A DNA stretch of 64,000 nt. It comes from JADGRB01 sp036267635. GTDB taxonomy: Bacteria; Myxococcota_A; Polyangia; Fen-1088. The translations under genes were made by a program, and so were the position numbers. Below the pieces are notes generated by a model. The model did not search any database. It was not told where the DNA came from and worked only from the letters and a program-made list of their open reading frames with translations. The stretch's first letter is position 1, and every line of letters starts with the position of its first letter. Positions 38,010 to 48,000 of the stretch are shown here, in pieces. The stretch spans positions 104,262 through 168,261 of the forward strand of contig DATAVR010000024.1 in NCBI GenBank assembly GCA_036267635.1. The letters run 5' to 3'.

Positions 38010-38031
38010 CGCTCCCAGCCGGCGAGAAGCT

Positions 38032-38109
38032 GATCGCGTGGACGAAGCCGGGCTTTGCCCGGCGGAATCCGTCGCGGGAAGGTTTGGTAACCCTCTCAGG
38101 GTTCCCGGA
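38032..38109 (+). repeat. Double-hairpin REP-like element, copy B
   Basis: Lies between convergent genes. Hairpin 1 is a perfect 7 bp stem GCCGGGC-TTT-GCCCGGC (38047-38063). Hairpin 2 is a 9 bp stem with one mismatch (38086-38106). The stop codon of the minus-strand gene (38096-38098) lies in the loop of hairpin 2, so the element supplies that gene's last codons and stop. Confidence 0.85.
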
Positions 38110-38884
38110 GATCAATGACGGCGTCCGCCTGCGCGGGGACGCCGTCTTTGACGTCGACCTCGACGGTGGTCGTGACGCCGGCGCCTTTGCCGTCGAGCGG
38201 CTCATGCCACAGATTGACGGTGTAGTGGCCGGCCGGGACGTCCTTGATCTGGAACTTGCCGTCGGCGCCGGTGACGGCGAAGTAGGGGTGCTCGAAGACG
38301 TAGAGCCAGGCGTTCATCCAGGTATGGCCGGCGTCGCACTGCAGGCGGACGAGTCCCGGCCTGGTGAGCTTGGTCGGCAGCCGCTGGTCCTTGATCGGCA
38401 TGGCGACGTTGAAGGTCTGCACCGGACCGACACCGTTCGGGGACCCTGGGAGGGTCCCCGCGCCCCCCCGCGAAGGACTCCGATCGGCGGAGCCGATCTC
38501 CGTCCACGCGACCGCGTGAATGTTGTGCAGGACCCGGTCGCTGTTGACCAGCGTCAGGGTCGTCCCGACGGTGACCGCCTGCACGTGGGGCTTGTACTGG
38601 CACCCGACCTGATCGACGGCGGCGCCCGCCGTCGGCGGGGGCGGCGTGGCCGGCTTCGGCGGCCGCAGCGACACCACCACGTTCTCGAGCGCGCCGCCCG
38701 GACCGATGATCACCGCCTCGTTCGGCTTGCTCGCGCCGCAGACGGAGCCGTCCTTGACCACCGGCCGCGGCGGCAGCGACGGCGGCTTGCCGCCGAGCTT
38801 CACGGTCCCCACCACCGAGCCGTTGGCCCGGACGGCGACGGGAACCAGCAGCAACGACGCCGCGAGCAGGAGGGCGCGGGTCAT
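38096..38884 (-). CDS. Secreted cupredoxin/carboxypeptidase-regulatory-like protein with repeat insertion
   Basis: 262 residues with a signal peptide (cleaved after VRA, ~20). A cupredoxin-like part has LVNSDRVLHNIHAV and LQCDAGHTWMNAWLYV. H120/H123, C183, H187 and M190 could be type-1 copper ligands. It then runs into a carboxypeptidase-regulatory-like beta domain (YFAVTGADGKFQIKDVPAGH). Residues ~125-149 are encoded by an inverted copy of the double-hairpin element (copy C), inserted in frame in a loop. The last residues and stop come from copy B. Copper binding is inferred, not shown. Confidence 0.8.
   Translation of the reverse strand: MTRALLLAASLLLVPVAVRANGSVVGTVKLGGKPPSLPPRPVVKDGSVCGASKPNEAVIIGPGGALENVVVSLRPPKPATPPPPTAGAAVDQVGCQYKPHVQAVTVGTTLTLVNSDRVLHNIHAVAWTEIGSADRSPSRGGAGTLPGSPNGVGPVQTFNVAMPIKDQRLPTKLTRPGLVRLQCDAGHTWMNAWLYVFEHPYFAVTGADGKFQIKDVPAGHYTVNLWHEPLDGKGAGVTTTVEVDVKDGVPAQADAVIDLREP
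38438..38513 (-). repeat. Double-hairpin REP-like element, copy C (in-frame inside a gene)
   Basis: Aligns without gaps to copies A and B on the minus strand. Both stems are perfect but with different bases: GATCGGC-loop-GCCGATC (38482-38498) and GGGGACCCT-loop-AGGGTCCCC (38439-38459). So paired positions changed together. It adds ~25 codons to the host gene without a stop. Confidence 0.85.
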
Positions 38885-38897
38885 CGTGCCCAGGACC

Positions 38898-39281
38898 CTA
38901 GCCCCTCGGACCCACGGCGCCGACGCGGGTCCGGAGCTCGGTGACGACGTCGGGTCCGAGCTCGGCGGCCATCCGCGCCAGGATCTCCGCGCGCAACAGC
39001 ACCAGCTCGTGCGCCAGCGCCGACGAGGCGACCCGCACCATCAGCGTCGTCCCCGCCAGCCGCTCCGGCTGGGTGCGCGCGCGGAAGTTCTCGCCCACGG
39101 CGCGCGCGTAACAGTCGAACACGCGGAACTCGCGCGCGCGCCCGGCGCCGCCGAGGCGGGCCAGCACCTCGCCCATCAGCGCGTCGCTGGTGACGGGCGC
39201 CGGGGCCTGCGGCCGCACCGGACCTCGGGCGCGCGGGCGTCGATAAGGACGCGAACCGAAGCGAGGTGCGTCCGCGGGCAT
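38898..39281 (-). CDS. DciA-like (DUF721) protein, putative replicative helicase loader
   Basis: 127 residues from ATG 39281. After a basic, Pro/Arg-rich N-terminus comes the DUF721 core: YARAVGENFRARTQPERLAG, TLMVRVASSALAHELVLLR and AELGPDVVTELRTRVG. In bacteria lacking DnaC/DnaI, DciA helps load DnaB. The match covers the KH-like core and length fits. It is transcribed toward the cupredoxin-like gene 13 bp away, without a functional link I can see. Confidence 0.72.
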   Translation of the reverse strand: MPADAPRFGSRPYRRPRARGPVRPQAPAPVTSDALMGEVLARLGGAGRAREFRVFDCYARAVGENFRARTQPERLAGTTLMVRVASSALAHELVLLRAEILARMAAELGPDVVTELRTRVGAVGPRG

Positions 39282-39288
39282 CGCGGGC

Positions 39289-39294
39289 AGGATA
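39289..39294 (-). promoter_or_regulatory. Putative -10 box TATCCT before the DciA-like gene
   Basis: On the minus strand TATCCT ends 7 nt before the ATG at 39281. A 4/6 match. Confidence 0.3.
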
Positions 39295-39341
39295 CGGGCG
39301 CGGCCCGCGAGTTCGCAACGGCAAAGGCGTCGGGGCGGCGC

Positions 39342-39347
39342 TATCAT
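39342..39347 (+). promoter_or_regulatory. Putative -10 box TATCAT before ridA
   Basis: A 5/6 match ending 6 nt before the ATG at 39354, predicting a leaderless ridA transcript. No -35 is obvious. Confidence 0.4.
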
Positions 39348-39682
39348 CGCCGGATGTCGCGCCAGATCGTTTCGACGGCCGGCGCCCCCCAGGCGATCGG
39401 TCCCTACGCGCAGGCGGTGATCGCGCCGGCCGGGCGGTTGCTGTTCTGTTCGGGCCAGATCCCGCTCGACCCGCGCACCGGCGAGATGGTCGGCGCCGGC
39501 GACGTCCGCGCCCAGGCGGAGCGCGTGCTGGAGAATCTGGGCGCCGTGCTGGCCGCCGGAGGGGCGTCGTTCGGCGCGGTGGTCAAGACGACGATCTTCC
39601 TCGCCGACTTGCAGGACTTCGGCGCGGTGAACGAGATCTACGGGCGCTACTTCCCGGAGAGCCCGCCGGCGCGGGCGACCGT

Positions 39683-41233
<1,551 letters not shown>

Positions 41234-41285
41234 GCGGCGGGGTCGCGAATCATACGGGAAAAGGGCCGATTCCGCTGCTCGCCGG

Positions 41286-43142
41286 CTATTCGGCGGCCTC
41301 GGAGGCCGACGCGGCATGGCCGACCATCTGCAAGCGGTAGAGCCGGGCGTAGATGCCGGTCTCGCCTCGGGCCAGCAGCGCCTCGTGCGTCCCCTCCTCG
41401 GCGACGCGGCCGCGGTGGATGACCACGATCCGCGAGGCCCGCTTCACGGTCGAGAGCCGGTGGGCGATGACGATCGAGGTCCGCCCGCGCATCAGCTCGC
41501 CGATGCCGCGCTCGATCGCCCGCTCGGCCTCGGGGTCGACGCTGGCCGTCGCTTCGTCGAGGATCAAGATCTCGGGATCGCGCGCCAGGGCGCGGGCGAA
41601 GGCGACCAGCTGGCGCTCGCCGGCGGAGAAGTTCACGCCGCGCTCGAGCACCCGGGCATCGAGGCCCTCGGGGCGGGTGGCGATCACCCGCTCGGCGCCG
41701 ACCCGCCGGGCGGCGACCAGGATCTGCGCGTCGGTGAGCGCGTCGTCCCCGAGCGCGATGTTGGCGCGCAGCGTCCCCGAGAACATGAAGACGTCCTGGC
41801 TGACGACGACGATCCGCCGCCGGAGCGCGCGGGGATCGAGCGTCCGGACGTCGGCGCCGCCGATCCGGATGGCGCCCCCCTGCAGGTCGTAGAGCCGGGG
41901 GAGCAGCTTGATGATCGTCGACTTGCCGGCCCCGGTCGCACCGACGATGGCCACCGTCTCGCCCGCCGCGATCGAGAGGGACACGTCGTCGAGCACCGGG
42001 CGGTCGGCGCGGTAACCGAAGGTGACGTGGTCAAGCTCGATGAGCGGGCAGGCGGCCCGCGGTGCCGGCGAAGCTGAGACCAGGGGCGCGTCCGGCTCGG
42101 TGGTGTCGAGCAGCGTGAAGACGCGCTCGGCGGCGGCCATCGCCTGCTGCATCACGGTGTACTTGGTCGACAGATCTCGGATCGGCGCGAAGAACTTGCC
42201 GAGGTACTCGACGAACGCCACCAGCACCCCGAAGGTCAAGGTGCCGCCGGCGATCCGGTTGCCGCCGTGCCAGAGCAGCCCGGCCACGGCGATCGCGCCG
42301 ACCGCCTCGACGATCGAATAGAGCGCGGCGTCGGCGGTGATGGCGCGGGCGTTGGCGCGCCGGTAGTCGAGGTTGATGGCGTCGAACTCGCGGTCGACGC
42401 GCGACTCCTGGGCGAACGCCTGCACCACCTTCATCCCTGACAGGTGCTCCTGCAAAAAAGCGTTCATGCGGGCCAGCTTGGTGCGGATCTCCCGGAAGGC
42501 GTCGCGGACCCAGCGCCGGAAGAACGCCGCGATGCCGAACAGGACCGGCGCCGTCCCCATGGAGAACAGCGCCAGCTTCCAGTCGATGCCGAAGATCGCC
42601 ACCAGGATGAAGACGAGCCGGATCATGTCGCCGAGCAGGCTGACCAGCCCGGAGGCGAACATCTCGTTCAGCGCCTCGATGTCGCTGGTCATCCGCGTCA
42701 TCAGGCGCCCGACCGGGGTGCGGTCGAAGAACGACGCCGACAGCGACAGCACGTGCTCGTGGACGCGCGTGCGCAGCGTGTTCATCCCACGCTGGCCGAT
42801 GAGCTGCGTGAGGTAGATCTGCGCGAAGCCGGCCGCGTACTGCCCGAGGAGCGCGCCAAGATAAGCGAGGCCGACGCGATCGAGCCCCGCCAGGCGTCCG
42901 ACGGCGATGTGCTCGTCGATCGCCTTCTTCAAGAGGTACGGCTGCGCGATCTCGAACAGCGAGACCACCGGCAGCAGCGCCACCGCGACGATCAGCTCCC
43001 TTTTGTACGGCCACACGAAGCCGAAGATCCGTTTGAGCAACGTCCGGTCGAGCGCCTGACCGAGCAGCTCCTCGGAGGGGGCGCGCCGGCCGGGGGGCTT
43101 GTTCGCGGTCGAGCCGGCGTCGTTGGTGCTGACTCGGCTCAC
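41286..43142 (-). CDS. ABC exporter half-transporter, MdlB-like (canonical Walker B, degenerate signature)
   Basis: 618 residues, GTG start. Six membrane helices precede the nucleotide-binding domain. Walker A GATGAGKST, Walker B ILILDEATAS with catalytic Glu, H-loop IAHRLS. The signature is FSAGERQ rather than LSGGQ. It overlaps the preceding ABC gene as GTGA. Together they match the asymmetric heterodimeric exporters (MdlA/MdlB, TM287/288 type), in which one ATP site is consensus and one degenerate. Substrate is not indicated by neighbours. Confidence 0.93.
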   Translation of the reverse strand: MSRVSTNDAGSTANKPPGRRAPSEELLGQALDRTLLKRIFGFVWPYKRELIVAVALLPVVSLFEIAQPYLLKKAIDEHIAVGRLAGLDRVGLAYLGALLGQYAAGFAQIYLTQLIGQRGMNTLRTRVHEHVLSLSASFFDRTPVGRLMTRMTSDIEALNEMFASGLVSLLGDMIRLVFILVAIFGIDWKLALFSMGTAPVLFGIAAFFRRWVRDAFREIRTKLARMNAFLQEHLSGMKVVQAFAQESRVDREFDAINLDYRRANARAITADAALYSIVEAVGAIAVAGLLWHGGNRIAGGTLTFGVLVAFVEYLGKFFAPIRDLSTKYTVMQQAMAAAERVFTLLDTTEPDAPLVSASPAPRAACPLIELDHVTFGYRADRPVLDDVSLSIAAGETVAIVGATGAGKSTIIKLLPRLYDLQGGAIRIGGADVRTLDPRALRRRIVVVSQDVFMFSGTLRANIALGDDALTDAQILVAARRVGAERVIATRPEGLDARVLERGVNFSAGERQLVAFARALARDPEILILDEATASVDPEAERAIERGIGELMRGRTSIVIAHRLSTVKRASRIVVIHRGRVAEEGTHEALLARGETGIYARLYRLQMVGHAASASEAAE

Positions 43143-44968
43143 GCGGCTCCCGCGACCGCCGCCAGCGCCTCGGCGTCGAGCTCGGTGCGGTAGAGCGAGG
43201 CGTAGAGGCCGCCGGCGCCCATCAGCTCGACGTGCGTCCCCGATTCGACCACCCGCCCCCGGTCGATCACCAGGATCCGATCGGCGTCCTTCACCGCCGC
43301 CAGCCGGTGGGCGATCAAGATCGACGTTCGACCCGCCAGGATCGGCTTGAGCCGGGTCAGGATCTCCCGCTCGGTCTGGGCGTCGACCGAGGAGAGCGAG
43401 TCGTCGAGGATCAGAATCTTCGGCTCGGCCGCCAGCGCGCGCGCCAGCGCCACCCGCTGCCGCTGGCCGCCCGAGAGTGTCAGCCCGCGTTCGCCCACCA
43501 GCGTGTCGTACCCGTCGGGGAGAATGGCCAGATCGGGTGTCAGGCCGGCCGCCTCCGCGGCGCGCTTCACCCGCTCGAGATCGAGCGTGCCGTCGCCGCG
43601 GTCGGCGATCCCGAATCCGATGTTCTCGGCGACCGTCGCCGAAAATAGAAAAGCGTCCTGCGGCGCGTAGCCGATCTGCCCGCGCAACGTCGCGAGCGGG
43701 ATCTGCGTCAGGTCGTGACCGCCGATCCGGACGGCGCCGGGCGCCACCTCGTGCATGCGCACCAGCGCGTCGACGAGGGTGGTCTTCCCGGCGCCCGTCG
43801 GCCCGACGATCGCCAGCGTCGCGCCCGCGGGCAAGGAGAACGACACCCCGTCGAGCAACCGCCGCCCGTCGACCTCCACCGAAAGGTTGCGCGCCTCGAT
43901 CGACGGTGAGTCGATCGTCACCGCCGCGCCGGCGGCCACCGGAGGATCGGCGATGCGAGGTTCCGTCACCAGCAGCTCGCGCACGCGCACCCAACCGGCG
44001 ATCCCCCGCTGCCAGACCCCGATGATCCAGCCGAGCGCGATGGTCGGCCACGACAGCAAGACCAGATAGGCGTTGAACGCCACCAGCCCACCGACGGTCA
44101 TTCGGCCCAGGATCACCTCGCGGCCGCCGGCCCACAGCACGATCAGCGTCCCCGCGCCGCCGAGAACGGCGAAGAGCGGCGACAGCGTCCCGCGCGCCCG
44201 CACCAGCGCCAGCGCGCGGGTCAGATATTCGTCGTTGAGCGCGCGGAACTTCGCCTCCCGCGTCGGCTCCAGGGTGTAGTGCTTGATGACCGCGATCCCG
44301 GCCAGGTCCTCCTGGATCGACGTCGACATGACGCCGAGCTGCTCCTGGATCCCGCGGCTGGCGGCGTACATCCTGCGGGAGAAGAGCCGCGCGCCCACCA
44401 AGAGCGCCGGATAAGGGAGCAGCGCGAAGAGCGTCAGCCGCGGTGACAGGTGCACCAGCAGCCAGACGGTCGTCGCGTAGACGAGCGCGGTGTTGCAGAG
44501 GTTGAGCAGACCGGGACCGAACATCGCGCGCACCGAGCCGAGGTCGTTGGTCAACCGCGACATCACGTCGCCGGTCGGGTGGCGGCGGTGAAACCCCCCG
44601 TCGAGCCGCAAGAGGTGCCGGAAGAGATCGCCGCGCAGCTGGTACTCGACGTTCCGTCCGGCGTTGAAGATGAGGATGCGCGACCAGGTCCGGATGAGCG
44701 CCTGTCCGACCGCGAAGGCGGCGATGAGGATGGCGTTCCTGACCACCAGCGCGTGCAGGCCCCCGGCCGTCCGGGCGCCCGCCCGGAGGGCGTCGATCGC
44801 CCCCTTGATGAGCCAGGGGATCGTCAGGGCGAGCGCGTTCGTGGCGGCCAGGCAAACGCAGCCGAGCCAGATGCCGGGCAACTCCGGCCGCAGCCGATGG
44901 CGGATCGACGGCAGCGGGTCGGACGGCACGGCGCAAGTATCCGTGATCCCGTCTGGATCTTCCCGCAT
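43139..44968 (-). CDS. ABC exporter half-transporter, MdlA-like (degenerate Walker B)
   Basis: 609 residues from ATG 44968 (GTG 44929 possible, 596 residues). Six-helix membrane domain, then Walker A GPTGAGKTT, signature LSGGQRQ, H-loop IAHRLA. Walker B reads ILILDDSLSS: the catalytic Glu is Asp. Combined with the altered signature of the partner, the non-catalytic site is formed by this protein's Walker motifs and the partner's FSAGERQ. That is exactly the arrangement in known heterodimers. It is divergent from the giant repeat protein across 69 bp. Confidence 0.93.
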   Translation of the reverse strand: MREDPDGITDTCAVPSDPLPSIRHRLRPELPGIWLGCVCLAATNALALTIPWLIKGAIDALRAGARTAGGLHALVVRNAILIAAFAVGQALIRTWSRILIFNAGRNVEYQLRGDLFRHLLRLDGGFHRRHPTGDVMSRLTNDLGSVRAMFGPGLLNLCNTALVYATTVWLLVHLSPRLTLFALLPYPALLVGARLFSRRMYAASRGIQEQLGVMSTSIQEDLAGIAVIKHYTLEPTREAKFRALNDEYLTRALALVRARGTLSPLFAVLGGAGTLIVLWAGGREVILGRMTVGGLVAFNAYLVLLSWPTIALGWIIGVWQRGIAGWVRVRELLVTEPRIADPPVAAGAAVTIDSPSIEARNLSVEVDGRRLLDGVSFSLPAGATLAIVGPTGAGKTTLVDALVRMHEVAPGAVRIGGHDLTQIPLATLRGQIGYAPQDAFLFSATVAENIGFGIADRGDGTLDLERVKRAAEAAGLTPDLAILPDGYDTLVGERGLTLSGGQRQRVALARALAAEPKILILDDSLSSVDAQTEREILTRLKPILAGRTSILIAHRLAAVKDADRILVIDRGRVVESGTHVELMGAGGLYASLYRTELDAEALAAVAGAA

Positions 44969-44977
44969 CTTCGCGAT

Positions 44978-45006
44978 TGAACCGTCGAAAGACACGGATC
45001 TATAGT
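44978..45006 (+). promoter_or_regulatory. Sigma70-type promoter for the giant helical-repeat gene
   Basis: TTGAAC (44978-44983), 17 nt, TATAGT (45001-45006), a near-consensus promoter in the 69 bp divergent gap. Transcription would start near 45013, leaving a ~25 nt leader before the ATG at 45038. No clear ribosome site is seen in that leader. Confidence 0.6.
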
Positions 45007-45037
45007 CGAGAGTCTTTTCTTCGCCGCGCCCGTCCCC

Positions 45038-48000
45038 ATGACCACCATCGTTTCGACAGCGCTCGCCGCCCTGCAGCTCCGCCCGGACGACCCGCAGGCG
45101 TTGCAGGCCTTGAAGGCCGTCCACCCCGGAAACGGCGCCGGCATCGACGCCGACGCGCTGTCGTCGGCGCTCTCCGACGCACGCCGGTGGCACCGCGAGC
45201 ACGCCGACTTCGAGCTTTGCCTGGAGCTCATCGATCTCGAGCTCGGGTTCACCACCACCGCGGGCCGCCGGGCCGACCTGCTTCACGAGAAGGCGCGGCT
45301 GCTCTCCGACGAGCTCCTGCGCGACGAGGCGGGCCAGACCGCCGTGCGGCAGGCGCTGGAGGCGGTGGCCAACCACAAGGCCTCGACCGAATCGCTGGCG
45401 CAGATGACGCTGGTGCGCGCCAACTGGGAGCCGATCTCGCGCCGTTACCTGAAACAGGCCGAGGAGGCGAAGGATCCGGCGCTCGCCTCCAGCCTGCACG
45501 GGTCGGTGGCCGAGTTCTATCTGAAGTACCGGCCGACCGGCCCCGAGGGGGAGACGCACCTTCGCAAGAGCCTGGAGCTGGACGCCGGCAACCGCCGCTC
45601 GGGCGCGCACCTCGAACGGATCTTGCGCGAGGCGGGGCGGCGCGAGGAGCTGCTGGCGCTCTACCTGCAGCGCGCCGAGCGGGCGCCGACGCGCGAGGAG
45701 CGAACGGCCGCCGAGGTCTCGGCCGGCGAGCTCTCCGAGCAGCTCGGGCGCGGCCCCGAGGCGTTCGCCCACTTCCGCAAGGCGCTCGAGGCCAACGCCT
45801 ACGAGCCGCGCGCGCTGCGCGCGGTGCGCGCCGCGCTGACCGCGAGCGAGGCCTGGGCGGAGCTGGCGAAGGTCCTCGAGGCGGCGGCGCGCACCAAGCG
45901 CGGCGAGCAGGACGTCCCGCTGCTGATCGAGCTGGCCACGCTCTTCTCCCAGCGCCTGTCCCAAACCGACATCGCCGAGTCGTTCTTCCGCCGCGTGCGC
46001 AAGCTCGATCCGTCCAACCGCGAGATGGTCGAGTTCTACCGGGCGTACCACACCGCCCGGAACGAGATGCCGCAGCTGCTGGCGGTGCTGGCGCAGGCCC
46101 AGAAGACGGAGACGGACCTCGATCGTCGGGTGGCGATGGGGGTCGAGATGGCGCGCGCCGCCGAGCAGCGATCGCAGAACGCCGACAAGGCGATCGAGAT
46201 CTGGAAGGGTCTGCTGCGCCTGCGGCCACACCTGCCGGAAGCGGTGGCGTCGCTGCGCAAGCTCTACACGGCGACCGAGAAGTGGAACGCGCTGCTCGAG
46301 CTCCTCAAGGACGATCTCGACGCCGTTCCGGCCGGCGACGTCGACGAGAGGATCAACCGACACCTCGAGATCGTGGCCGTCTACCGCGACCGCCTGAACC
46401 TCGACGTGATGGTGGTGACCACCTACCTCAACATCCTGGCGCTCAAGCCGGATCATCCCGCGGCGCTGACGGCGCTGGCGGGGCGCTACGAGGCGCAGGG
46501 GCGCTACGGCGATCTGGTCCAGATCCTGGCGCGGCAGGCGGAGGGGGCGGTCGATCCGGCGGCGCGGGTGGCGCTGCACCGGCGGATCGCCTCGCTGTGG
46601 GCCGACAAGCTCGGCAAGCATCAGAACGCGGTCGCCAGCTTCGAGAAGATCTTCGAGGCCGACCCGACCGACGCCGAGACGGCGGCGCGGCTCAAGGATC
46701 TCTACACCAAGGGGCGCGCCTGGCGGCCGCTCATCGAGGTGATGCGCAAGGAGCTGCCGCACGTCGACGGCGCCGGCCGCCGCGCGCGGCTCACCGAGAT
46801 GGCGCGGCTGGCGGGCGAGCGGCTGAACGACACCCGCGAGGCGATCTCTCTCTATAACCAGGTGTTGGCGATCGAGGGGCGCGACGAGGGGGCGCTGGCG
46901 GGGCTGGCGACGCTCTACGAGCGCGAGCGGCGCTGGCCGGCGATGGTCGAGATCCTCGAGCGCCAGCGGCAAAACGCCGAGGGGAATCCGGCGGCCGAGC
47001 TGGCGCTGCTCGAACGGCGCGGAACACTGCTCTACGAACGCATGGGCGCCTCCGAGGCGGCCATCGAGGTCTTCCGGCGCATCCAGGCGCTCGACGGCAA
47101 GAACGCCCGCGCCGCGCGCGCGCTGCGCGAGATCTACGCCCAGGCGGGCGACTACACGGCGCTCGAGGCGCTCTACGCCGAGCAGGGGGCCTACGGGGAG
47201 CTGTGCGACCAGCTGACGTCACTGGCCGATCGAACGGCCGACATGAACGCGCGGACGCGCCTGCTCGAACGGGTCGCCGCGCTCTCGCAGGAGAAGCTGA
47301 ATCAGCCCGAGCGGGCGCTCAAGGCGTTCGAGCGGATCCTGGCGACCGATCCACGCAATCGGCAGGCGGCGCTGTCGCTGGTGCCGCTTTATCGGGCGGC
47401 GCAGAAGTGGCCGCGCCTCTTGGCGACCTACGAGGTCCTGCTGGGGCCGGCCGCCACCGGTGACGGCGTCGGCATGGCCGAGCGGCTGGAGCTCCACGCC
47501 GAGGCACGGCGGATCTCCGAGCAGCGCCTCGGTTCCAAGGCGCTGGCCTTCCAGTGGTGCGCGCGCGCGTTCGAGGCGGCGCCCAAGAACAGCGACGTTC
47601 GCACCGATCTCGAGCGGCTGGCCGGCGAGGCCGACGAGTGGGGCGCGCTCACCGGCCTCTACGAGAGCCGCCTCGCCGCCTCGACCGACGCCGAGGAGCG
47701 GATCTGGCTTCTCCGCCGCATGCTGCGCATCTCGGCCACGCGGCTCTTCAAGCCGCAGGACACCCGACGCGCTGCCGAGCTGATCCTCTCCGAGGTCGGC
47801 TACGACGAGGAGGCCGAGGGGGCGCTGGAGACGGTTCTCACCCAGGCCAAGGCCTGGCCCGAGCTGGCCAAGCTGCTGCATGCCCGCGCCGATCGCGCGC
47901 CCGACGCCGCCGAGCGGGTCAAGCTGCTCCTCCGCATCGCGCAGATCGAAGAGGAGCGGGTGGCCGATCTGGCCGCCGCGGCCGCCACCTGGTCGGCGAT

